From NCBI RefSeq assembly GCF_905475395.1, contig NC_058338.1:6896935-6960934 (forward strand): 64,000 nt of DNA, read 5' to 3'. Below the pieces are notes generated by a model that was not told where the DNA came from, ran no database searches, and saw only the letters and a list, made by a program, of their open reading frames with translations. This stretch comes from Chrysoperla carnea (Eukaryota; Arthropoda; Insecta; Neuroptera; Chrysopidae). A program made the translations under genes and the position numbers. This document shows positions 39,577 to 51,500 of this stretch, in pieces; the stretch's first letter is position 1; each line of letters begins with the position of its first letter.

Positions 39577-42500
39577 ATGTACCTCAAATTAATAATCTTA
39601 CTTGTTGGATTAAAACTATGCCATACGGCGAACGAAACTTTTACTTCAAGTATCGAAAACGATGACGAATTATTTGATTTGCTTCGAGAAAAAGGTAAAA
39701 ATTATAAAAATGAACTTCCATTATTGACGGAAATGTATCAAAATGATTCGCCAAATAGTACCGACGAAGAATGGGATAAAGTTTTGGCAAGCCTACATTC
39801 GAGTAATACCACTGCAAATAATGAACCGCTTCTGACAGAAAACTATCAAAATGACTCGCCAAACGGTGCTGAAGACGAATGGGATAAAGTTTTGGCAAGC
39901 GTACATTCGATTAATGTCACTGGAAATAATGAACCAGTTCCGGCAGAAAGCTATCAAAATGATTCTCCAAACAATATAAGTGATTTGACTCAAACATCAA
40001 ATTTTAAATCGAATGAAAATATTGATGACGATTTAAAAAATTTACTGTCGTTAGTTGGGTCGAATGAAGTTTTAAATGATGCGCCCGAATACAGTGAGGA
40101 AGAAATGGACGAAGATCCGCCATACGATGAATTTGTTCTACCCGGTAACTTAGAAGATTTTATAACAACGCCCGCAAATACTGAAGTAACAAACGAATCG
40201 ATAAATAAGGAACAACCAGAGGATGAACCTCCTTATGATGATTTTATTCTACCCGATAACTTCGAAGATTTTATAACAACACCCGAAAATAATCAAGTGA
40301 CAACAGAATCGAGAGACGAATCATTCTATAATGAAAATTTCGATGAAGTTAGTACTACAACTGAAAATGATCATCCATTCAAATTAGAATTGATTACGAC
40401 AGAAAAAATGGAGTTCGAAAATGATGCCGAAATGGGTACAGATAAAAATGTGCGAGAATTGAATAAATTGTTAAATTTGGACGATTCGTCAAATGATGTA
40501 TCAAGTTCTATCGATGTATCAAGTTCCATTCAATTAGGGACGCGTTTTGCATCACCTGTTTATTCATCGCTATCCACAAATGAAGAAGATCAATCTTCCG
40601 AAGAGGATTCCGAGCAAAACGATGAAACAAGAGACGCAAATAATGTGACGCAAGTTGTTCGTTTGGATGATATTTTAAATGAGAAAGTTGATTTGAAAAA
40701 TAAATTTCCCCCCAAACTATATGGAAAACAGGCGAGGTAAGTTAAAAATATTTAAATTTTCATAGCAAAAGCTATCATGGGTTACGAAAATCCTTAAAAA
40801 TTCTTTTGTTTAGTAATCAACGAAGTTTGGCATTTGTGTTCGATTCGACTGGTTCAATGTGGGATGATTTAGAGCAACTGAAAGGTGGTGCAGAGAAAAT
40901 TATGTCCGCTATGGAAGAACGTGACGATAACCCAATTTACAATTATATTTTGGTACCATTCCATGATCCCAGTAAGATTTTTGTTCATATGCAAAACTTT
41001 CAATTTTCAATATTTTGAAAATTATGCCAGATACAAATTAGTGTGGGAGTAGTCTAGGAGCTATGGTCGTATAAACAATTAATTTGTTTATAACAAACTT
41101 CCCCCCCCCCCCTACTCTGATCGATGAGCAAGTTGAAAATTCGGATTCAGCAGGTCAAAATACATCGAAATGCATTCCTTGTTCGGTAGGACCTGCAAAT
41201 ACATACGAAACCCACTCAGCGCCTATACTAATTTGTTTACCTGAAATTACTTGATCATACACGGTCCTTAATAGTTGATCCTTATCATTTTCCTGCATTT
41301 TAGAAGTTGGACCAGTAACTATAACAAACGATAAAGCACTGTTTCGACAGAAATTGGAAGAAATGGAAGTTTATGGTGGTGGAGATTGTCCCGAAATGTC
41401 TTTAGGTGGAATTAGTATGGCAATTGATGCTAGTCTACCAAGATCTTATATTTATGTGTTAACGGACGCCACGGCAGCTGATCATATTTTAGTTGGCAGT
41501 ATTTTGGATAAAGTTCTTCAAAAACAAATTCAGGTAAGCGATGGAGACTCAAATACTTGAAAGAAAGCAAAAGATATCCAGTAATTTGCTCAACATTTTG
41601 TTAAATTTTTTTACAGGTTGTGTTTGTTTTAACTGGAGATTGTAATAATCGCACAAGTCCAGAATACACGGTCTATGAGAAAATAGCAGCCGCAAGTTCG
41701 GGTCAAGTTTTTCATTTAAAAAAATCGGATGTCAATCAAGTATTGGATTTTGTACGGAAAACTTTAGATTCAAGGCGTGAAAATTTATTAGTAGTGACAA
41801 ATGTTAGTCCCACAAATAAGTCACCGCATAAAGTTGCAATCGATAGTTCATTGGATCAATTTACAATATCTGTATCAGGAACAAATCCAAAAATTGATGT
41901 AGTGAATCCAGAAGGTGAACATATTAATGAACCACCAAAAGTTGAACAAATTTTGGACTTGGAAAATATACAGGTATAGAAAGTTAACATCGAATTAGTG
42001 GTTTTTTATTTTTTTTGGTATTATAAAATTGGAAAATTTTTCAGGTTATAAATGTAAATAATCCTTCAAATGGTAGCTGGGAAATAAATGTTTCAAGTGG
42101 ATCAGATCATTCTATTCGATTATCGGGTCTAACTGATTTACGCATAGATCATGGTTTTTCAGTTAATGTTCCAAAAAATATGGATGAAACGAATCATAGA
42201 CCTTTACATGGTTCGTAGCTTATACCACTTCCAGTGGTACCAAAATTTTCATTTAACTTTATCTTTCGCAGGTCAAAATACATATTTGCTGTTAAAACCA
42301 TCAAATGATACAATTGTGGATCAAATAACATCTGTGGACCTTATTGGACTTGATGGACAACCATTAAGGCATAATATACAATTGGGTTTGTTGCCAGGAA
42401 CAAATGATACATATATTTCGGAAAAATTTAAGCCTCCAGTCTCATTTTTCAACCTCTTCGTAAGTATTTATGTAATTGTTATGAATCTTAGAACAAAAAA

Positions 42501-45500
42501 ACAAAATCGGTTCTTCCGAATTTTTATCGAGGATTTCTTTAAATTTTTTATTTAATATTATTTTAAAATAATTTCAGATAAAAGGTGAAGATAAAAATGG
42601 TAATCCATTTATCCGATTGACAAATACTGCAATAAAAACCCAATTTCCAGGTTTGTGTTCTGTACATCAAATACCAATTGTACACCAATTTATTTTCTAA
42701 AATAATTCTATTTCGTTCCAGAAAAACCATTTGTAACGGTTAAAGTACCAGAAGTCTATCATTTAGTGCATGTTCCATTGGATATAAGTTGCCATGTCGA
42801 AACATTAGTACCAGCGAAAGTTCAATGGTTTAAAAATGGGAAGGCAGTTAGTGATCGTCTTACAAAAGAGTAAGTTAAACTTTAAACTTTCATTCTGATA
42901 TTTCAATCGACCTAAGAGAGAACGCGATATCTCAAAAGGAGAAAAAATATAGTTATCAATATAGTAGTTGTATTACTTCAGTAAATCTGTCAACGCTACA
43001 ATGAATACTATCATATATTGCTCATCTGTGTAAAGGATACCTTAGCTACCTCTCTGAAATGTTTCGCACTAAACTACTTTTAGTCTCATGTCGATAGAAA
43101 TATCTTAAACGTAGAGGAAACCAACTCGTTAAACTCGTTAGAGAGTAATAGTGAATAAATAATACCTAGCTCAAATAAATTGAATCTCTGCTTTAATGAC
43201 TTCTAATGATTTTAGACAAACTGGGTGGTTTCATTGGTCAGATATGTTCCCAAATATTCACACAGCTGGGTTGTATACTTGTAAAGCTGAAAATGAAGCA
43301 GGAGAAAACGAAGAAAATGTTAGACTACACATGATTGGTAAGAAATACTTATATTCTGTTTAAAAATTTATTATCAAATGCTTATTCGAAGACAGGATTA
43401 AGGAAACGAAGATGAGCTATACAGGTTGTTCTGTTATTGATAACAGAAAAGTATACCAGTAAATTAAGCTTATCAAGACAAATGGGTAAGCTCTTAACCA
43501 AATTTCGATCTGAGGAATGATTCGGGAGATGTGGCTATGTGGAGATTTATTAATTTTAAGACAGTGAAATAAAGAAATCAATTCTCTCTTTTATAGAATC
43601 ACCTGTCCTAAAAAAACCTTATAAATTGGTAGAAAGCTTAAAACCAGGTTCAGCATTTTATGCAGACTGTTATGCAGTGGCTGGAATCCCCTCGCCTGGC
43701 ATTGAATGGATGAAAAACGAAAAAATCATTACACCTGGTATGTATTTCAAGTACCTACTTTTGAAGTATATAAATATTAGAAAGATAATAAATGAAAATT
43801 TTCAAAATCTGGTGATTTATTATTCGAGTATTATTGGCATGAAAGGATCACGTTCATTAGCCAAATACTAATCACTTAATCGAATCTGATTGGCCAACGT
43901 CACAATTTTTTAGAAACTTGAAAAAGTATAAATTGTGTACACCGATGATAACTACATGATAGTCGAAATACGCATTTATATAATACAAAAATTAATCTAA
44001 GAAATTGAGAAAAAAAACTAAATTTAATTTTAATATTTGATTACAGATTCTGGTATTAACATCCTTTTAAATGGAACCCTTTCTATCCCGTACGTTACAA
44101 GTGCGCATGAGGGTTTATACCAATGTGTTGCAGCTAATTCAGCTGGAGTTGATGCATTTAATTTGGATATCCGTGTTGAAGGTAATTATTCCCTATGTAT
44201 ATAAAATATATATCTAGGTATACTAAGTTTGGGCCAAAGTTTGTAACGCTTAAAAATATTGATGGTACGATCAAATTATTTGGTATAGGTGTTCATAAAA
44301 TCACCTAATTAGCCCATTTTCGTTTGTCCGGCCATCTGTCCGTCTGTTAGCTGAAATATTTATAGCGAGCTCAGGATGTAAAAAAGCGAGTTTGAGGTCG
44401 TTAATGAGCAACATCTAGAAAAAAACATCATTGTTTTTTCATGAGAGAACAATTTAGGACAAAACTTTGGTGTCCATTTTCTCCAAAACTGTAGTAAGAT
44501 AAGGAGTTGAAAATTTGAAGGTAGCTTCAACTAGTGGTCTTGTTAAATATTCTGGAAAAACAAAAAATGGAAGCCAATCGGCCGCCATAATTGTGTTGGT
44601 TTTTTATACAGGGTATTTCAACAATTACTCTTTCAATTATTTGTCTTAACTTGTTTTTATTTTGTAGTTGCGCCAAGTTTTACCGTCGAAAGCGATAATT
44701 ATATAGCCATTGAAGAATTTGTGGATAAAAGTTTAGAGTTACATTGCCAAGCGGTTGGTGTTCCAAAACCATTTATTACATGGTTAAAAGATGGAATTAA
44801 ACTGATCCCAACGGACGATTTCCAGTAAGTTATAATAATTCGTTTTACAATATTTTTTAACTAAATGGGTATTAGTAATATGTCGTCCTATTTTAATTTT
44901 AAAGGCTTTTAGATGAAAACACAACACTTGTAATTCCAAAATTGGCTGTAAATCATGAAGGCTTATTTACTTGTATTGCATTCAATAAAGTTGGATCCGT
45001 TAACAAATCAATTTCATTATCCGTCCTTGGTAAGTTATCAAAATATGAATCCTCTCGTAAGTAGTACACTCGCTAAAGTTAGACGAAGTGCAGTTTTCGA
45101 GGCACTCCCGTTTTATTTCGCGAGTATTTAATGATAAAATTTATTTTTAGTACTTCCAACTATTCAAAGTCCTATCACCGACGATGAAGTTCAAGTTATA
45201 GAAGGTAACAAAGTACTACTGCCATGTTTAGCTTTTGGAAAACCAAAGCCTACCGTTTCTTGGACGATTAATTCAACGAAACACGATGAACTAATCCACA
45301 TATCAGGCGAAAACACAAATTTGAGGTAAAAAGAAATATATGTGGTAGCTAGATTTTATAATCAATTCAATACCATTTAAATAAATTTTTCCATAGTTTT
45401 ACAGCAAATCGAAACGATTCAGGCCGCTATGAATGTGTAGCTCAGAATGCGTATGCTAGCGTAAGTCGAGTATGGTATTTGGACGTATTTAGTGAGTGGT

Positions 45501-48500
45501 AATACATATTTTAAGCACGGCAATAAAACAATAATTTGATCAAAAATGAAAATAATTACTTTCAGCACGACCAATTATCGAACCGTCGTTCAATGAAACT
45601 ATTGAAATTCATGAAAATGAAACATTGGAATTAACATGTCATGCTACCGGACATCCGAAGCCAACTTTAACATGGAAATCAAGTCAGTTGTTCGATCAAT
45701 TGTAAGTAAAACAAAGTTGAAAACTAGGTCCAATCTGATGCCAGAACATGATGTCATATATTAAACTCTGCAACTTTTATATAAGTTGTTTTTTGATTGG
45801 TTAGCTACAAAACGAGTTATTAGCCATAATAGGTTAAAATGGTCCACCCTGTATACATTACTTTAATTTCCGATCAACCTTAACTTAATTTGTAAACATT
45901 TAACTACTTTTTTCAGCCCAACCGATGACGATGAGAGAGTGACAATAATTGGAAAACGAGATCAAACACCTATATTTTGTACATGCTTTGCTGAAAATTC
46001 CGCTGGGATTACCAATAAAACATTTACGATAATAGTCAAAGGTCAGTTTTTTCATAAGCTTTCTCTGTTCTAAATTCTACTTTTATCGGTAGAAGCATTT
46101 CGTGAATCGAAAATTTATACATCTTTGAAGAATCTGTAATTACATAAACCATTTGATTTGTAGCTCCCCCAAAATTGTTGGGAGAACATTACAATAGCAT
46201 TCAAAAACTGGAAAATGAAACACTACTAATGGTTTGTATGGCTGAAGGCAATCCAAAACCTGACATTACATGGTACAAAAATGACGAATTACTTAATAAT
46301 GGTAGTTCATTTGTAATTAATTCCGATAATTCGCTAAGTATTCCATCGATTGAAAGAAATTTAACGGGAGTTTACATGTGTGAAGCTAAAAATTCTGAAG
46401 GTGACGATTTCTTAGTGTATAATGTTACAGTGTTAGGTAAGGAAATCAAATTCTGTGCACTTTTACAATTTATTTTGAAAATTGCAGCAACGAAATTTAT
46501 TTATAAATACTTACAGTTCCGCCAGAACCGAATAATTCTGTAAACAATAATGTGGAAATAATTGAAGGAAAAAGTGTTCAAATAGAATGTCCGATTATGG
46601 ATTCATTCCCACCACCAACCGTACAATGGTTTAAGGTAGTAATTAATTTCTGCGCGTTTTTAACACTTTTCAAACCAATTCCGTTTTTTTAGAATGGAAA
46701 CAATGTAGAAAATACACAAGTTCCAAAGAACCATACACAAAATAACTTATTATTTATTCAAACAACGACAATTGCCGATGATGGAATCTATGTTTGTGTC
46801 GCCACAAATATTGCTGGTACAGCTGAAGCTCAAGTCTATTTGACTGTTTTGTATCGACCAAAGATCAAAAATAAACAAAATACACCGATTCGAATTAAAA
46901 AGCATACGGGTGATGTTGTTCAGTTGAAATGTGAAGCTGATGGAAATCCAACGCCAAAAGTAAGATATTTTGCTCACATTCTTATACATTTTTAGAAAAA
47001 CTGTTTATTAAAAAGTTCATTCAATTTGTATTTAGACCCAGTGGCTTCGTAATAACAAAGTTATTTCAAAAGATAATTCGACTTTATCGATAGATAATTT
47101 AGAGTTAGAAGATCGTGATAATTATACTTGTCAAGCGAGTAATCGAATTGGTCGTGATGAAAATGTCTACTTTTTAGATGTTTTAGGTAATTATAAATCT
47201 CTTTGAAAAGAAAATATGTGTAACATTTATTTATGGATAAAATCCATAATTTTAGAACCACCAAAAATTCAAGGACCTGATCATGAACAAATCGATGTAG
47301 TACGTGGGCAAACATCCATAATTGTGTGTGAAGTGACTGGATTTCCGCAACCAGAAATCTTATGGTCGAAATCAAGGTGCGTAATATATACTTAGCAGCT
47401 CCTTAATCCCTTCTTTCCGATTAGACACTGTGGCCAAATGGTGTGCTCAAATTCTGAAACTTCTGCCAAAAGACTTCAAGGTTTCGTGTAAAAAAGGGAT
47501 CCGAAGGTGATCGGTTCATAATAAACGGTCCCCACGACTCAAAATTTCGATTTTTCTATCGATTTAAGTTTCAACCTAAAATATTTTATTTTATGTATAG
47601 TACAGATATGCCATTAGATCAACTTGGAATTGAAATTGTGGATAATCGATTGAAAATTTTATCCATGGATTATCAACATCAGGGTAATTACAAATGTGAA
47701 GCAATCAATACTGAAGGAATTTCGACCAAATCAATCAACATTAAAATTAAAGGTAACGCTAATCCTTAACCACCTATTTTTTCTTAGCTCGCCTCCATCA
47801 AAGCCCAAAATTGATGGAAGGTGATTCCCTTCATACTAAATTTCAAATATTAGGACACTTTTGGTGATGAAAAAATGCATTAACAAGTGAAATTCTGAGT
47901 CTGGCTGTGGATCATTTGGGATAGACTGTATTAACATAATTATTCTATATTTCCAGTTGAGCCAACTATAACGGTTATCCCAAAAAATAAAACTATAACT
48001 GTGAAAGAACATGATAAATTCGTTCTGGAGTGTATTGTCGAAGGGATACCAAAACCAGAATTACTCTGGGATAAAAATGGTGTTGAATTATCAATTGAAA
48101 ATTTTCAACGTGAATTTACTGCTCGTAGCTATCCAATCCAATCAAATTTAACTAAATACACTCTAACAGCTCGAGATGTAACTGCTTCGCTTAGCGGAAA
48201 TTATCATTGTAATGCAAGTAACGCATTGGGAACAAGTTCTTCAGAATTCAACGTTACAATATTAAGTAAGTATGATTGGGATTTTTTTTCAGGATTCTTT
48301 TATTAAAAATATTTTCTTTATCTATTTATTTCAGCATCTCCTAAACTAAAATTGGGCACAAACAGCCAAAATAATTCGATTGAAGCAACAGAAAATTCAC
48401 CTGGAATATTTGTATGTAACATTGACCTTGGAAATCCACCTGCGAAAATTACATGGTACAAAAATAATAAAATATTATCAGAAAAATTGGATAGCAAAAT

Positions 48501-51500
48501 TCAAATTGAGTCTAATGAAACAATTTTAAAAATTTTGGATGTAAATCCCATGGATAGTGGAATCTATAAATGCAGTGCATCAAATCCTATTGGCAAGATT
48601 GGACAATCGTTTAATTTCGATGTTTTAGGTACGTTTTGTATAAGATCTTTTGAGAGCATTCTAACAGTTTTCTTAAATAGTTCCACCAAAAACTGACAGT
48701 GACATGCAAGTTCCAATTGATATTATTTTGGGCGATGATTTGAAACTATATTGTGATATTTCTGGCCATCCAAAACCATCGATTATGTGGTTAAAGGAAT
48801 CTTCTCCAATTGAAAAAGTTAACTCGACGAATGAATTACTGGTAAAATTTAACAGAACTTTATAATTCAATCTCTGATCCTAAATCCTAATCCTAAATTT
48901 TATAGATACTTCCAAATGCATCCAGTTCCGATAGCGGTGAATATACATGTGTTGCCATTAATAAAGCTGGCACTTCGAAAATGTCGTTTAATGTCAAAGT
49001 TTTAGGTAATCATATAAACCCCAATTCTTCGTTATTATCAATTTGAAACAATATTTAATTTCTGATAGAACCTCCGAAATTTTTGGATACTTCTCCTGCC
49101 GAATTAAACATAAATACATCCATAAAACATGGTTTTGTATTACGATGCGAGATTGGAGGTAATCCACCACCAAATATTACATGGGAAAAAGAAGGACGTC
49201 CCCTTTTCAACCGATTAAATAACAATGCATATCATATTTCATCGGATCGAACTCATTTACAAATTTCAAATCCTAAACTATCAGATGCTGGCAAATATAT
49301 ATGTGAAGCACAGAATTCAGTCGGCATGCTACGGCGACAATTTAACGTTTTTCTAAAAGGTATTTTGGCTACAAACATTTGGTTGATTTATTTTAATTTA
49401 AATTTATTTTATCAGTTATGGCCGAATGGAATCCTTGGTCAGAATGGAGTGAATGTAGTGTGACATGTGGAGAAGGCTTTCGAACACGTGCACGTCTTTG
49501 CAACTATCCCGAAGAATTTGAAAATAGCTCAATTGCTATCGACTTAAGTGGATGTATGGGTCCAAGCATCGAGTCCCAAAATTGTATCCAAAATCCATGT
49601 GCAATAGATGGTTCTTGGAGTTACTGGACTGTTTGGACATCGTGTTCGGCTACTTGCGATTCTGGAGTTCAATATCGTTATCGTTACTGTAATAATCCTT
49701 CTCCAGCTTACGGTGGAGCAAATTGTTCTGGCCCAAATATTGAAGAAACTGTTTGCAATGATAGACCATGTCCGAAAGATGGCGATTGGTCTAACTGGTC
49801 AGACTGGGGTCCATGTTCCACGACATGTGGAGTTGGTGTTCGTTTTCGAAGTCGTGAATGTGACAATCCAAAACCAGAATATGGAGGAAAAGATTGCGAT
49901 GGAAATTATGTGGAAACAATGGAATGTATCCAAGAACCATGTCCAGGTAATTTTAAACACACACATTTAAGTTTAAGGAGAAGAGAAGTATCCCCAATTG
50001 AGCAAATTCTGGATATAGAATAAAAATGAAGATAAATTGATTCTTGGAAATAATCTTACCCTATTAATTGAGAAATTATTTCTAGTTAATGGTGGTTGGA
50101 GTGATTGGGAACCATGGAGTCCATGTTCAGCAACATGTGCTTTAGGTAGAAAAGTTCGAAAACGACATTGTACAAATCCTGTTCCCCAATATGGTGGTAA
50201 AAAATGTATGGGAGAAGCACTTATGGTAAAACAGAAATCATTAAAATTATCTAAAATTTTTACTAATTAATATTTCTTATTAAAAGATTAAAGGCTGTGT
50301 GGTTCGACCATGCTTTGAAGATGGACCAAGATCCATTGAATACGACATTTCTGGCAATATAAGTGGTATCCCTATTTTGAATCAACGTATTTTGGCCAGA
50401 ACCTCTGTAGATGGTCCAACCAAGACGTATAGATTTAGATCATTCGAAGATTATAAACGAAATAAGAATAAGGTAAACCTTAAGACTTCAAGGGACGATT
50501 TTCAACATACTTATCCTGAAAATATTTTCGTAGGATAGCTGGCTTCCTTCTCTCGTATTTTTGGTATCTCCAATGTCCATGAATATGCTTATGGTAGAAA
50601 ATGAAGATCGATCGGAAGAAATTGATTATGACCAAGATTTCGATGATGAAAATGAATTCGAACAAGAATCGAAAGTTTCTTTCCAAACAGGTATATTGTA
50701 ATATTCAGAATCCATGTTTCAAAAAAATTCCTTTGATGATTTCAACTCGAATAACAATGATTGTTCTCTAATGTTTTTCTAGGCCAAGAAGTGATCATAC
50801 GTCAGCAAGGGAAAACACATCCAGAGAATGGAGTAATGGAAGTTTTTATTGAAATGAATGGAGAATTGCCGATTGTTCAATCAGAGTCTAAATTAGTCAT
50901 TGATCCATTTACAGAGAATTCGATTCCAACGGGTAAAACAACCAGGCAAGCATCAGCTAATAATTACATGACAATCGATGGGAAACCGATACAATACTCT
51001 TGGGATAGTAAAATTAAATATAAAAATCGTCCACAATTGAGAAAGTAGGTGAAAGTATTTTAACTTTCTTTTATTTATGAACTTTCAAAAACCGTTTCAA
51101 AATATTTAGGCTTATGGTAGAGAAAATCTCAGCCGAGAATATTGCTTCAAATTATGATCCAAGAAAAAGAGAATTAAATCTTGTTATGACCACAAATATT
51201 GAAGATAATTTAGATTGTCCAGAAGGTTTCGAAACAGATAGATCACGAAATATTTGCGTAGGTAAATAAAATAATTTCCCAATATTTTCGAAAAGAAATT
51301 TTTAATATTCTTTTTCTGTTCAGATGTTAATGAATGCGCTAAAAATCTTTGCCATTCATCCCAAATATGTAAAAATACTGTGGGTAGTTATAAATGTTCT
51401 TGCAGAAATGGATATAAATCTTTGGGGAATGGGTATCGATGTTTAGGTAAGATAACTTGAAAAACGAGGAAATTGGAAGCGTTTTTAATAAAAATTATTG

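Larger units (their letters stand above)
42722..49359 (+). other. Thirteen immunoglobulin (I-set) domains
   Basis: Each domain has a first Cys, a W(F/Y/L)K.. core and a (G)xYxCxA.N second Cys. By exon groups: 42722-43337, 43597-44181, 44668-45029, 45151-45491, 45566-46041, 46164-46436, 46517-46860, 46861-47186, 47256-47752, 47957-48265, 48335-48628, 48681-49005, 49069-49359. Most start after a phase-1 intron with a (V/E/A)PP(K/T) linker. Domains 6, 10, 11 and 13 are single exons; the others are split. Domains 7 and 8 share exon 46693-46959, so one inter-domain intron has been lost. Domain 5 has [10 protein letters not shown] in place of the usual YxCxA. Confidence 0.9.

Noticed and set aside
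39560-39577. TCAGTC at 39563-39568 as the transcription start of the hemicentin-like gene
   Set aside because: It would leave a 12-nt leader. The preceding TCTATTTTCAG is a better splice acceptor, so a 5' UTR exon upstream is more likely.
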